A DNA stretch of 64,000 nt, from positions 128,358-192,357 of the forward strand of contig DLPD01000018.1 of NCBI GenBank assembly GCA_002479785.1, written 5' to 3'. The notes under the pieces were generated by a model that saw only the letters and a list, made by a program, of their open reading frames with translations, was not told the DNA's origin and did not search any database. Every line of letters begins with the position of its first letter. Position 1 is the first letter of the stretch. Below are positions 25,501-34,417 of this stretch, piece by piece. The translations under genes and the position numbers were made by a program. This DNA comes from Cytophagaceae bacterium UBA7467. GTDB lineage: Bacteria; Bacteroidota; Bacteroidia; Cytophagales; Spirosomataceae.

Positions 25501-28314
25501 ATGCTCATTAAAAGATTAGGTCTTTATTTCTTGTTTTTGTGCGGACTAAATTTTGTTGCACAGGCAACCCACTTAAAGGGTGGGGAGATCACGGTAAAGC
25601 GGGTTTCCGATAAAACATTAACCTTTGAGTTCACGCTAACTACCTACACGGAAAATAACCGGGCGAATGTGGAGCAGAATTCGGTGAATTTCTGTTTTGG
25701 AGATGGTTCATCCCTATTATCAGCTCGTCGTTCTGCAGGCTACCCCATTAATTTAGGAAATGGGACCATGAAAAACGTCTACAAAATACAGTATACCTAT
25801 CCCGCTGCTTCCCTGTTTTACAAAGTGTCTGTGGCCGTTCCTAATCGAAATGATGGGGTATTAAATATCACTCGCTCTGTAGATGTACCCTTTTATGTGG
25901 AGACGATTTTCTCCATAAATGCGGGTTTAGGCCTTAATTCTACCCCTGTATTATTAAATCCGGCGGTAGATTTAACGGCGGTGGTGGGTCAGCCCTTTAT
26001 TCATAATTCCAATGCGGTAGATGCGGAGGGAGATTCTTTGGCCTACCGTTTATCGGTATCCAGAACTGGTACCGAATTAACTTGTGATCCTGCCAGTAGA
26101 GGCTTATTAGCTCCTAATTTCAAACAACCTAATGAAGTTTCTGCGACGCCATCCTCCTTTACCATTAATGCCAAAACAGGTGATTTAGTCTGGAGATCCC
26201 CTCAAGAAGTAGGACTTTACAACTGTGCCTTTATTATTGAAGAATGGAGAAATGGTGTTAAGATTTCGGAGACTGTTCGGGATATGCAAATTGAGGTGAA
26301 GGACTTGGATAATAGGGGTCCTTTGTTAACGGTGCCTGCTGATGTTTGTGTCCAAGCCGGAACGCGCATAAATCAAACAATAACCGCTATAGACCAAGTT
26401 TCCAAAACGGGACGAGTGGATCCTATATCCATCACGAGCAGTGGTAATGTATATGCCATTGATACGACCTATTCAGTGAAACCACCTAATGCCACTTTCT
26501 CTTCAGCCGCGCGTCAGACAGCTCTAACTGCTGTTGGAACCTTTAATTGGCAAACTGACTGTGTGCATATTCGAAAAGAGGGATACGATGTCTTCTTCAA
26601 GGCGGAAGATTTTCCCCCTGTAACGAGTGCGGGGGTAGCCAATTTAGTGGATAGTAAGATTTGGAATATTCGTGTATTTGCGCCAGCAGTAAAAAATGTA
26701 ACTGCCACAGCTGGTGTTGGTACCACTATCGCGCTAAGATGGTCGACCTATTCGTGTACATTACCTAACGCAAGATTGATTTTATACCGCAAACAAGGTG
26801 CCTGCGATGCCATCGTTAATGCGAATTGTGCTACAGGAATGACAGTATCTGGTTACACAGAACTAGCTCGATTACCTATCACCGCTACGACTTACACAGA
26901 TAATGCAATTGTAAAAAATACGAATTACTCCTATGTGCTAGTAGTGGCCTTCACGAATTCGAAAGGAGTGGACGATTTTAGCCCTATGTCGAATTCGGCT
27001 TGTTATTTAATTGCCAGCGCTTCACCTATCATGACGAATGTCTCTGTACTTAAAACGAGTACGACGGCAGGGGAGAACCTAGTACGTTGGACGCGTCCTG
27101 TAAAATTAGATACTTTACAATATCCAGGGCCGTATAGTTATCAATTAATGCGGGCCATCGGAACAGGGACTTTTGGAGCCATTGGCTCTACTATAACGGC
27201 ATCTATCCGCACAGCAGTAAACGATACAACTTATACGGATACTGGTTTAAACACTTCCGCATTGACCTACCGTTACCGAACGGATTTCTATTATACCTTA
27301 AATGGCGTACGCACTTTATTAGAGTCGCCTACTCCGGCATCTAATGTGCGATTAAGTACGCAAGTAGCCATCGCCTCTGTAAAATTAGCTTGGTCTGCTA
27401 CTGTACCATGGTCAAATGAAAACAAAGTTCACCGTGTATACCGTGAAACGCCACGTGGATCAGGTATTTTTAACCGTATTGCTGACGTGCCAGTGACGAC
27501 GGCTGCCACCTTTAAATACGTAGATTCAGGAGCAGATACCTATGCGGCAGATGGAACGTTTTCAGTCGCGATGAAGACGGATTCATCGTATTGTTATTAT
27601 GTGGAAACCTTGGGTTCCTATGGGCCAGGATTGCCAGCAATGGAATTGATTAATAAATCGCAAATTATTTGTGGCATTCCACAGACAGACATTTTCCCTT
27701 GTCCGCCTGCGTTGCAGTTGTATACGGTGGATTGCGCCTCCTTAGATGCAAAAGCGGATTGTTCATTCAGCAGTTTTACGAATCAGCTTACTTGGACGCC
27801 TACGGTCTCCGGTATTTGTGATCCGGATATTGTGAGTTACAAGATTTATTATGCTAAAGACCCTTCGTCTGCCTATACCTTATTAGCCACTGCATCTACG
27901 TTAAATTTCTCGCATATTCTCCAAAACTCTTACCGTGGTTGTTATTATGTGACCGCTGTGAGCGCTTTAGGCAAAGTGAGTGCGGCAAGTAATAAGATTT
28001 GCGTAGAGAACTGTGCTTCGTTTGACTTGCCTAACTTATTTAGCCCTAACGGCGATGGCCTGAATGATTCCTTTAAGCCGATGCGTTGTCCACGCTTTGT
28101 GAGTTCAGTAACCTGTAAAATCGTGGATCGAAATGGTCAGCTGATTTATCAATATGCTGGTCCTTTGGCTGGTTTTGGATGGAATGGAACGGATGCTAAT
28201 GGAGTTCAAATGTCAGCCTCTTCTTATTTCTATACCTGCGATGTGGTCTTCGATTTGTTTGATAAGTCGGTACAAAATAAGAGTCTCAAAGGCTGGGTAG
28301 AATTAGTACGTTAA
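25501..28314 (+). CDS. Large secreted protein with gliding-associated (CHU_C / type IX secretion) C-terminal domain
   Basis: 937 residues. The signal peptide (about residues 1-22, ending VAQA) leads into ATHLKGGEITV, a common start of Bacteroidota surface proteins. Beta-rich domains follow, including a cadherin-like part near residues 160-260 (VDAEGDSLAYRL) and fibronectin-III-like repeats with YTELARLPITATTYTD and similar units. The C-terminal 95 residues (FDLPNLFSPNGDGLNDSF ... GWNGTDANGVQMSASSYFYTCDV) are the CHU_C domain, a type-B sorting signal of the type IX secretion system. Probably a surface adhesin or structural protein. Many short-spaced cysteines suggest disulfides. Confidence 0.88.
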   Translation: MLIKRLGLYFLFLCGLNFVAQATHLKGGEITVKRVSDKTLTFEFTLTTYTENNRANVEQNSVNFCFGDGSSLLSARRSAGYPINLGNGTMKNVYKIQYTYPAASLFYKVSVAVPNRNDGVLNITRSVDVPFYVETIFSINAGLGLNSTPVLLNPAVDLTAVVGQPFIHNSNAVDAEGDSLAYRLSVSRTGTELTCDPASRGLLAPNFKQPNEVSATPSSFTINAKTGDLVWRSPQEVGLYNCAFIIEEWRNGVKISETVRDMQIEVKDLDNRGPLLTVPADVCVQAGTRINQTITAIDQVSKTGRVDPISITSSGNVYAIDTTYSVKPPNATFSSAARQTALTAVGTFNWQTDCVHIRKEGYDVFFKAEDFPPVTSAGVANLVDSKIWNIRVFAPAVKNVTATAGVGTTIALRWSTYSCTLPNARLILYRKQGACDAIVNANCATGMTVSGYTELARLPITATTYTDNAIVKNTNYSYVLVVAFTNSKGVDDFSPMSNSACYLIASASPIMTNVSVLKTSTTAGENLVRWTRPVKLDTLQYPGPYSYQLMRAIGTGTFGAIGSTITASIRTAVNDTTYTDTGLNTSALTYRYRTDFYYTLNGVRTLLESPTPASNVRLSTQVAIASVKLAWSATVPWSNENKVHRVYRETPRGSGIFNRIADVPVTTAATFKYVDSGADTYAADGTFSVAMKTDSSYCYYVETLGSYGPGLPAMELINKSQIICGIPQTDIFPCPPALQLYTVDCASLDAKADCSFSSFTNQLTWTPTVSGICDPDIVSYKIYYAKDPSSAYTLLATASTLNFSHILQNSYRGCYYVTAVSALGKVSAASNKICVENCASFDLPNLFSPNGDGLNDSFKPMRCPRFVSSVTCKIVDRNGQLIYQYAGPLAGFGWNGTDANGVQMSASSYFYTCDVVFDLFDKSVQNKSLKGWVELVR

Positions 28315-28315
28315 C

Positions 28316-28651
28316 ATGGAGGGAATCGTTTTAATCGATGGCTCTTGCCGCTTTTGTCGCTTCTGCTCGAAGCTGCTGCAGCGGATGGTAAATGGCCATC
28401 TGCCCATCATTCCCGAGTCCTCTTTTTCAGAATTTACGCTTCCGGACATCGACAGCATCAAATATGTGGTAGGAAAGGAGGTCTTTGTGAAGTCGGATGC
28501 TCTATCGCGCATTTTAGTTCACTCGCATTGGTATTTTCAACCGCTGCGTATCGTGTTTTTTTTACCTACTCGCCTGTTGGATATTGGCTATGATTGGGTG
28601 GCGAAGAATCGATTATTTTGGGGTAAGTCGGTGGACGATTGTGCCATTTAG
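28316..28651 (+). CDS. DCC-family (DUF393) thiol-disulfide oxidoreductase-like protein
   Basis: 111 residues with the family start VLIDGSCRFCRFCSKLL (DGxCxxC, thioredoxin-like active-site cysteines at about residues 10 and 13) and the conserved LRIVFFLPTRLLDIGYDWVAKNR near the C-terminus. DCC proteins are predicted thioredoxin-fold oxidoreductases of unknown substrate. The gene starts one base after the large surface-protein gene, so it is probably co-transcribed with it, which could hint at disulfide handling, though this is only inference. Confidence 0.85.
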   Translation: MEGIVLIDGSCRFCRFCSKLLQRMVNGHLPIIPESSFSEFTLPDIDSIKYVVGKEVFVKSDALSRILVHSHWYFQPLRIVFFLPTRLLDIGYDWVAKNRLFWGKSVDDCAI

Positions 28652-28670
28652 GGCTTTTGGTCTATCTTTG
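28639..28670 (+). promoter_or_regulatory. Promoter of fabD
   Basis: TTG (28639-28641), a 21-base spacer, then TATCTTTG (28663-28670), matching the Bacteroidota -33/-7 pattern, 27 bases before the fabD ATG. Confidence 0.55.
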
Positions 28671-28697
28671 TAAAAATTAAAATATCAAAAACTCTTT

Positions 28698-29579
28698 ATG
28701 AAAGCATATATTTTTCCAGGTCAAGGTTCTCAGTTTCCAGGAATGGCAAAGGATCTTTACACGAATTTTCCAGTAGCAAAACAGATCATCGATGAGGCGG
28801 ATGCGATCCTAGGCTTTTCTTTATCTTCTGTGATGTTTGAGGGGACAGACGAGGAATTGAAGCAAACGAAAGTGACACAGCCTGCGATTTATTTGCATTC
28901 TATTTTGATCCCTAAATTAGGGAAAGACTTTGCTCCATCGATGGTAGCAGGTCACTCATTAGGAGAATTCTCAGCCCTTGTTTCCGCAGGTGGCTTAAGC
29001 TGGCAAGATGGATTGCGATTAGTATACCAAAGGGCCTTAGCGATGCAAAAGGCTTGCGAAATCGAGCCAAGCACCATGGCCGCCGTTTTAGGCTTGCCTG
29101 ATGCAACCATTGAAGAAATTTGCAACGCTTACGGTCCATCTGTTGTAGCGGCAAACTTTAACTGCCCAGGACAAGTTGTGATCTCTGGATCGGTGGAGGG
29201 AATCGAAGCAGTAGGAGTTCAATTGAAAGAAGCAGGAGCGAAGCGCGTATTACCATTGCCAGTAGGAGGTGCATTCCACTCTCCTTTTATGGAACCTGCA
29301 CGTGTGGAATTAGCCGCGGCTATCGAAGCAACGGAAATCGTTCGCCCTATTTGCCCTATCTTCCAAAACGTGAATGCCAAACCGTCTCAAGACCCAGCAG
29401 AAATCAAAGCGAACCTTATCTCTCAATTAACAGGCGCCGTTCGTTGGACGCAGTCCGTTGAGGCCATGGTAGCTGTAGGGGCTTCGGAATTTATCGAATG
29501 TGGACCGGGCAAAGTATTGCAAGGCCTTGTGCGTAAAATTCACGCGGAGGCGGTTGTTTCTTCGATGGAGTTGGTATAA
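28698..29579 (+). CDS. fabD: Malonyl-CoA:ACP transacylase
   Basis: FabD (293 aa) loads malonate onto acyl carrier protein to start fatty-acid elongation. FPGQGSQFPGMA at residue 6 forms the oxyanion region, the nucleophile serine is in AGHSLGEFSALV (about residue 90), the catalytic histidine in GGAFHSPFM (about 198), and the GQVVISG region near 160 is typical. It stands alone here rather than with acpP/fabF. A long hairpin follows its stop. Confidence 0.97.
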   Translation: MKAYIFPGQGSQFPGMAKDLYTNFPVAKQIIDEADAILGFSLSSVMFEGTDEELKQTKVTQPAIYLHSILIPKLGKDFAPSMVAGHSLGEFSALVSAGGLSWQDGLRLVYQRALAMQKACEIEPSTMAAVLGLPDATIEEICNAYGPSVVAANFNCPGQVVISGSVEGIEAVGVQLKEAGAKRVLPLPVGGAFHSPFMEPARVELAAAIEATEIVRPICPIFQNVNAKPSQDPAEIKANLISQLTGAVRWTQSVEAMVAVGASEFIECGPGKVLQGLVRKIHAEAVVSSMELV

Positions 29580-29580
29580 G

Positions 29581-29652
29581 AATAATTGAATTTGATGCGC
29601 TGATTGTGAGCGCTTAAGCGGAAAACAACGGAAATAATTCAATTATTTTTTT
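29581..29652 (+). terminator. Long hairpin terminator after fabD
   Basis: AATAATTGAATT (29581-29592) pairs perfectly with AATTCAATTATT (29636-29647), followed by a T-run to 29652. The enclosed region holds its own hairpin GCGCT / AGCGC (29597-29601 with 29609-29613). Likely the fabD terminator, standing before the tRNA promoter. Confidence 0.6.
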
Positions 29653-29659
29653 GGTAACG

Positions 29660-29691
29660 TTTGATAATTTGGGCTCAAGCCCTTACTTTTG
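29660..29691 (+). promoter_or_regulatory. Promoter of the tRNA-Gln gene
   Basis: TTTG (29660-29663), a 20-base spacer, then TACTTTTG (29684-29691): a full -33/-7 pair, 16 bases before the mature tRNA 5' end. Confidence 0.65.
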
Positions 29692-29707
29692 CATCAGATT
29701 TTGGAAT

Positions 29708-29778
29708 TGACCTATGGTGTAATGGTAACACACCAGTTTTTGGTTCTGGTTTTCTAGGTTCGAGTCCTGGTAGGTCAA
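29708..29778 (+). tRNA. tRNA-Gln (anticodon TTG)
   Basis: A complete cloverleaf: acceptor stem TGACCTA / TAGGTCA with discriminator A at 29778, D-arm around TGGTGTAATGGTAACA and anticodon loop TTTTGGT with anticodon TTG. The anticodon stem is closed by CCAG/CTGG with a T-T pair at its base, and the T-arm contains GGTTCGAGTCC. The 3' CCA is not encoded. The neighbours are a promoter upstream and a terminator downstream, so it is a single tRNA unit. Confidence 0.96.
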
Positions 29779-29788
29779 CAGAATTTTT

Positions 29789-29820
29789 AAGAAGCGCATC
29801 GTAAGATGCGCTTCTTTTGT
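29789..29820 (+). terminator. Terminator after tRNA-Gln
   Basis: Perfect stem AAGAAGCGCATC (29789-29800) / GATGCGCTTCTT (29805-29816), loop GTAA, then T-rich. It lies ten bases past the tRNA and also faces the convergent isomerase gene, so it may be bidirectional. Confidence 0.85.
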
Positions 29821-29827
29821 TTTATAT

Positions 29828-30751
29828 CTAAATCATCTTCTTCATCTTCTCCAGTCCCGTTTTCGCTACCTTCAGCGGATCTTGTGCCCAAAGTTCCTTG
29901 TTGAATAATTCCAACGATAGAATAACCGGTTTTTCTGATGGCTTTAAGCGCTTGATGATTTCCTTGATGGGAGCTTCTCCGTCACCTGCATATATGCGAT
30001 CACCGTCCGTGATGGAGGTAGGTTTGATGGAAGTGACATAGTCATTAACATGGAAGACGTCAATCGAGTTTTCTCCTACGAGGTGGAGGCAGTCGATGGA
30101 GGATTCCCCTTTATAAATGTGGAATACGTCTAATAAAAGTTTGGCGTTGGATTGACCCGCTTCAGCTGCGACAAAAAGTACATCAGCGACGCGGTTTAGG
30201 TTTTTCGAGTGACCCCACATTTCTAATTGGGGTGTTACACCGGTGCTAACCCCTAAATCAAGGATGGCACGGTAGCGTTCAGCGGCGCGGCGAAGGTCGA
30301 GGCCAGGTTCTTTGGTGGCGCCCATGGGAGGAGCGGCGGTGCGGAAACAGCCTAATTGTGCGAGCATATCCATCTCGCGTTTCATTTGTTCCAAACCTTG
30401 TTTGCGTGTTGCTTCGTCATCTACAATCCATTGGGCGAAGCCGATGGCGTTTTGGATCTTAATTCCCAGATCATCGATGCGCTTTTTCGCTTCTGCAAGT
30501 GTTCCGCCTGATTTTAAATAGGCCTCAAGTGTAGGTACCCAAATCTCACAATGCTGAAAGCCAGCCGCGGAGGCGACTTCGAGCTCTTTGATGAGTCCTA
30601 ACTTTTGGCCCATAATCGTACTCATATTCAGCGAGAATTCGAATTTATGAGCTTTTGCAACAGGTGCCGCGGAGGCAGCTGAAGGTAAAAAGGCCGCTCC
30701 TGCAGCGCTTCCGGATGCAATCAATAAATCGCGGCGACTAATGTTTGTCAT
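29828..30751 (-). CDS. Tat-exported sugar phosphate isomerase/epimerase-like TIM-barrel protein
   Basis: 307 residues. A twin-arginine signal (SRRDLLIASGSAAGAAFLPSAASA) is followed by an AP-endonuclease-2 / xylose-isomerase-like TIM barrel. Visible barrel motifs are HCEIWVP, LLLDVFHIYKGE, DVFHVNDYV and ILSLELF with Glu/His/Asp/Glu metal ligands. Related proteins are hydroxypyruvate isomerase-like or sugar epimerases. Export through Tat suggests a folded, metal-bound enzyme in the periplasm. Last of three overlapping or adjacent sugar genes. Confidence 0.82.
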   Translation of the reverse strand: MTNISRRDLLIASGSAAGAAFLPSAASAAPVAKAHKFEFSLNMSTIMGQKLGLIKELEVASAAGFQHCEIWVPTLEAYLKSGGTLAEAKKRIDDLGIKIQNAIGFAQWIVDDEATRKQGLEQMKREMDMLAQLGCFRTAAPPMGATKEPGLDLRRAAERYRAILDLGVSTGVTPQLEMWGHSKNLNRVADVLFVAAEAGQSNAKLLLDVFHIYKGESSIDCLHLVGENSIDVFHVNDYVTSIKPTSITDGDRIYAGDGEAPIKEIIKRLKPSEKPVILSLELFNKELWAQDPLKVAKTGLEKMKKMI

Positions 30752-30753
30752 AG

Positions 30754-32010
30754 TTATAGGTTTATTTCGCCTAGCTTCTCGTAGGAGAGAATCATCGAGC
30801 GAACATTATGGTAATTTATTTTCCAGTTATGGGCCATGTGGCGCCAAATCGGTTTCCCTTCACGGGTCATCAACGGCCACCATTCACCCGTATTTCGGTT
30901 AATCATTTTATCGAATATAAATCGATGGACTTGTTTGTATGCTTTCAAGAACTGCTCGTCTTTCGTTAATAGATAGGCATCCAGCATCCCGATGAGCATT
31001 TCGGCCTGTTGCCAAAATTCTTTTTCTACATCCGTAGGTCCGCCACTGTGCGATCCTTCCACGTATACTCCGCCGTGTTCCCAGTCGATGCCATTTTCCA
31101 TCGAATGGTAGAAAGCCTTTTTGATGTTGTCCAAATAGGGTGCCACATCAATCTTGCCCACTTTCAATGCGTGCAACAACAACCAGCCAAATTCAGCATT
31201 ATGTCCATAAGAAGTATTGTCTACGGCAGAGGCTTTTTGGCCTCCATCCTGAAAGCGATCCCAGCCCCACACAATATCGAATTTAATTTGTGGTGCTACG
31301 CTCCAGTCAGCCCAAAACTGGGGAATACCCGTTCCGGTTTTGGGGTCCATAATTTTATGAATCAAAATATCAATCGACTCTTGTAGTTTTCTACGGTGAA
31401 TCTCTTTTCCACTCGCCTCATACAAGGTCGTGAATGCTTCCATCAAGTGCATGTGTACATCTAACGTCTTGCGATCCCCGCCCGGTGAACCTGGTCCCAT
31501 GAGCGACCAATCTTCTGCAAAGAATTCCCAGTATCCTCCATAGTGGGTATCGACAGCATATTTTTGGAGTAGATCAAAAACCTTCTCCGCATAGGCTAAA
31601 CCCACCGGATCCCCCGTTGCCAAGGTATATTCACTCAGCGAATAAATGGCAAAACTATGTCCATACCCAATCTTCTGCTTATTCGTCGGTTCTCCTGCCC
31701 GATTGACCATCCAATAGAATCCATTATGCTCCGCGTCCCACATTTTGTCCAGTAAAAAGCGAACTCCATGAGCAGCCATCGCTTTCATGATCTCCCCTCC
31801 AAATCCATGGCGATACGCCTGCGAATAAGTGAAAACGGAACGAGTCATCGCAATCAGCGACTTTTCATCATCTCCCGCATCATTCCCAAACTCATCGAAA
31901 TGCGTAATAAAACCACCCTGTTTTTGATCCATGGTGCGTTGAATCCAAAAAGGCAATAAAGCGCCCTCCGTATATTCCTTGATTTCCGACCTAAGTGATT
32001 GAATGTTCAT
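30754..32010 (-). CDS. N-acylglucosamine 2-epimerase (AGE) family protein
   Basis: 418 residues of the (alpha/alpha)6-barrel AGE family. Motifs include HGVRFLLDKMWD, GYGHSFAIYSLSEY, DVHMHLMEAFTTLYEA (about residue 170), YGHNAEFGWLLLHA (about 255) and WWPLMTREGKPIWRHMAHNWKINYHNVR at the end, with the active-site histidines. This wording resembles cellobiose/mannose 2-epimerases more than true GlcNAc epimerases. No signal peptide is visible, so it is cytoplasmic. Two bases upstream of the TIM-barrel gene and overlapping the kinase gene by 20. Confidence 0.85.
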   Translation of the reverse strand: MNIQSLRSEIKEYTEGALLPFWIQRTMDQKQGGFITHFDEFGNDAGDDEKSLIAMTRSVFTYSQAYRHGFGGEIMKAMAAHGVRFLLDKMWDAEHNGFYWMVNRAGEPTNKQKIGYGHSFAIYSLSEYTLATGDPVGLAYAEKVFDLLQKYAVDTHYGGYWEFFAEDWSLMGPGSPGGDRKTLDVHMHLMEAFTTLYEASGKEIHRRKLQESIDILIHKIMDPKTGTGIPQFWADWSVAPQIKFDIVWGWDRFQDGGQKASAVDNTSYGHNAEFGWLLLHALKVGKIDVAPYLDNIKKAFYHSMENGIDWEHGGVYVEGSHSGGPTDVEKEFWQQAEMLIGMLDAYLLTKDEQFLKAYKQVHRFIFDKMINRNTGEWWPLMTREGKPIWRHMAHNWKINYHNVRSMILSYEKLGEINL

Positions 32011-32941
32011 GGTGTAATTGTCTAATAGCGTCCGGACTTGCGGAGCCGGTTTCGCCTATTTGATGAATACTGATATGTACAGCTAAAGAAGCAAATTCAC
32101 ACGCTTCCTCTACCGAGGCCCCGGCTGCTCTCGCCGCCGAAAACCCAGCCACCACCATATCTCCGGCACCTACAGTATCGATGGGGCCTTTCACAGGGAA
32201 AGCAGGTTGGTGATGAAATTCCTCTGAGCTAGCGTATACCATTCCTTTTTCACCTAGGGTGACTAAGACCGGTTTATTTCTAGTGTTAGCCCAGGCTCGG
32301 ATATTTTCAAGGTTCGCGGGCTTTTGCTGTATTTTAATAAACTCGGCTTCATTTACTTTCAATGGCAGGTTTTTAGCATGGCTACCTAAGCTGCGCAGAT
32401 CTGCTAGGGCTTGTTGATTACTTAGCGATTCGATGTGCTTCGCTTGCAAAAGGGGAATGCTAAATTGTTCATTCAAGATGATCCAATCGAACGTATTAAC
32501 ATGCAAAGTCGCTAGCAGTGCTGAGGTATGCAACTGAAATTGCGATGATCTCGTCCCAAAATCAATCCGATTGAATTCCTCCACGTTTCGAAGCGGTTTT
32601 GAATATGTAGGGGTGTCTATATCCGCTAAATGTATGTTTGTGTCATCGATTCCTAGGGTCGCCATTTGGTGAGCCATCTCCCTTCCAAAAAGATCATCTC
32701 CACGCACCCCAAAAGCAGCAACTTGTGCGCCTAAGATGGCTAGGTTTTTAGCTACATTACCCGCGCCACCTAAATAAGCCCGCGGCTTCGAAGCGAGATG
32801 CACTTCTTTTGCCGTTTCGAGGGAGAATTCACCGGTAGAGGTTTGAAGGTCGAAATAGAAGTCCAAGGCAAAATCCCCCATAACTGCCATACGCAGCTGT
32901 TGGATTTGAGCCAAAATGGTCTCTAATCTTTCGGAGTTCAT
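31991..32941 (-). CDS. PfkB-family carbohydrate kinase (HldE N-domain-like)
   Basis: A 316-residue ribokinase-fold kinase. GGAGNVAKNLAILGA (about residue 56) is the first PfkB signature, and GPIDTVGAGDMVVAGF (about 252) is the second with the catalytic Asp. The general plan resembles the heptose-7-phosphate kinase domain of HldE. However, the RISPEAPVP segment typical of that enzyme is replaced by FSLETAKEVHL, so the substrate is left open. First gene of the kinase-epimerase-isomerase cluster, which suggests sugar catabolism. Confidence 0.8.
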   Translation of the reverse strand: MNSERLETILAQIQQLRMAVMGDFALDFYFDLQTSTGEFSLETAKEVHLASKPRAYLGGAGNVAKNLAILGAQVAAFGVRGDDLFGREMAHQMATLGIDDTNIHLADIDTPTYSKPLRNVEEFNRIDFGTRSSQFQLHTSALLATLHVNTFDWIILNEQFSIPLLQAKHIESLSNQQALADLRSLGSHAKNLPLKVNEAEFIKIQQKPANLENIRAWANTRNKPVLVTLGEKGMVYASSEEFHHQPAFPVKGPIDTVGAGDMVVAGFSAARAAGASVEEACEFASLAVHISIHQIGETGSASPDAIRQLHHEHSIT

Positions 32942-32990
32942 GTAGGATAGGTTTAGCTAAATTTTCATCGAAAAATAGGGATATTTTCTT

Positions 32991-32998
32991 TAATTTTG
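32991..32998 (+). promoter_or_regulatory. -7 promoter box for glmM
   Basis: TAATTTTG matches TAnnTTTG, 30 bases before the glmM TTG start at 33029. Confidence 0.4.
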
Positions 32999-33028
32999 AT
33001 CATCTATTCATTCTAATTCATTTTTGTT

Positions 33029-34417
33029 TTGGCACTAATCAAATCAATCTCTGGCATACGTGGTACCATCGGTGGAAAACCGGGTGAAGGTTTAAGTCCT
33101 ATCGACGTTGTTACTTTTGCGGCGGCTTATGGCACTTGGTTAAAGAAAAAAGGACATCCTTCTAATTCGATTGTTCTAGGTCGTGATGCGCGAATCTCCG
33201 GAGAAATGGTCAGTTCCTTAGTAGCGAATACTTTAATCGGATTAGGGTGGAATGTACTGGATATAGGTCTTTCTACCACGCCAACCGTTGAATTAGCGGT
33301 GCCATGGACGAAAGCAGCGGGTGGAATTATCATCACCGCTAGCCACAATCCAGCACAATGGAATGCCTTGAAATTATTGAACGATCGCGGAGAGTTTATC
33401 TCGGACCAGGATGGAAAAGACTTGTTAACCATTGCAGAAAACCAAGATTTCGATTTCGCGGACGTGATGAAATTAGGTCAATTGACACAAGATGACAGCT
33501 TCTTACAACAATACGTGGATCATGTGTTGGGCTTGAGCTGGGTGAATAAATCGGTGATTGAGAAGGCGAACTTCCGTGTCTTAGTGGATGCGGTGAATTC
33601 TACCGGTGGAATCGTAGTACCTATGTTGTTGAAGGCCTTAGGAGTTCAGCAAGTGGACGTAATTTTTGGAGAAGCAACAGGTCACTTTGGCCATAACCCA
33701 GAACCACTTCCAGAGAATTTAACCGAGATGATCTCGAAAATGAAAGGTGGCAACTACGATTTAGGAATCGTGGTGGATCCTGATGTGGATCGCCTTTGCT
33801 TTATTTCAGAGGATGGAACGCCTTTTGGCGAAGAATATACCTTAGTGGCGGTGGCTGATTACGTACTTTCTGTGAAGCCTGGTAATACCGTTTCTAATCT
33901 TTCCTCTACACGTGCTTTAGCGGATGTGACGCGAAAAGCAGGTGGCGAATATTTCGCTGCTGCGGTAGGAGAGGTGAATGTGGTCACCCAGATGAAAGCA
34001 GTAAACGCGATTATTGGTGGCGAAGGAAACGGAGGCGTGATCTTCCCTGAGTCGCATTATGGACGTGATTCCCTGGTGGGAATCGGATTGTTCTTGACGC
34101 ATTTGGCAAACAAAGGCATCAAAGCATCGGAATTACGTGCCAGTTATCCAGCTTATGTGATTTCTAAAAACAAAATCGAATTATCCGCTGACCTGAACGT
34201 CGATTTAATCCTCGCGACGGTGGCTGAAAAATACAAGAATGAGCAGGTTAATACAATCGATGGCGTGAAAATTGACTTCCCAGACCGCTGGGTTCATTTG
34301 CGCAAATCGAATACGGAACCGATCATTCGCATTTACGCGGAGGCATCTTCGGAGGCTGAGGCAGATACGCTTGCTCAACAAATTATAGACGTGATCACGG
34401 AGATCGCGAAAGCTTAA
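33029..34417 (+). CDS. glmM: Phosphoglucosamine mutase
   Basis: 462 residues of the alpha-D-phosphohexomutase family, converting glucosamine 6-phosphate to glucosamine 1-phosphate for UDP-GlcNAc. Seen: SISGIRGTIGG at the start, phosphoserine loop IITASHNPAQWNALK (about residue 100), metal loop DPDVDRLCF (about 250), sugar loop GGEGNGGVIFP (about 331) and phosphate-binding RKSNTEPIIRIYAEA. Translation starts with TTG (33029-33031), because no ATG stands before the conserved LIKSISGIRG. A neighbouring phosphomannomutase identity is less likely. The next gene starts immediately after its stop. Confidence 0.9.
   Translation: MALIKSISGIRGTIGGKPGEGLSPIDVVTFAAAYGTWLKKKGHPSNSIVLGRDARISGEMVSSLVANTLIGLGWNVLDIGLSTTPTVELAVPWTKAAGGIIITASHNPAQWNALKLLNDRGEFISDQDGKDLLTIAENQDFDFADVMKLGQLTQDDSFLQQYVDHVLGLSWVNKSVIEKANFRVLVDAVNSTGGIVVPMLLKALGVQQVDVIFGEATGHFGHNPEPLPENLTEMISKMKGGNYDLGIVVDPDVDRLCFISEDGTPFGEEYTLVAVADYVLSVKPGNTVSNLSSTRALADVTRKAGGEYFAAAVGEVNVVTQMKAVNAIIGGEGNGGVIFPESHYGRDSLVGIGLFLTHLANKGIKASELRASYPAYVISKNKIELSADLNVDLILATVAEKYKNEQVNTIDGVKIDFPDRWVHLRKSNTEPIIRIYAEASSEAEADTLAQQIIDVITEIAKA

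Noticed and set aside
25337..25519. 60-residue frame upstream of the CHU_C protein
   Set aside because: It overlaps the sdh promoter region and is a Lys/Asn-rich spacer translation without family resemblance.
31991..32941. Canonical heptose-7-phosphate kinase partner of rfaE2
   Set aside because: The RISPEAPVP segment of that kinase is missing and the operon context is sugar epimerase/isomerase, so only PfkB family is claimed.
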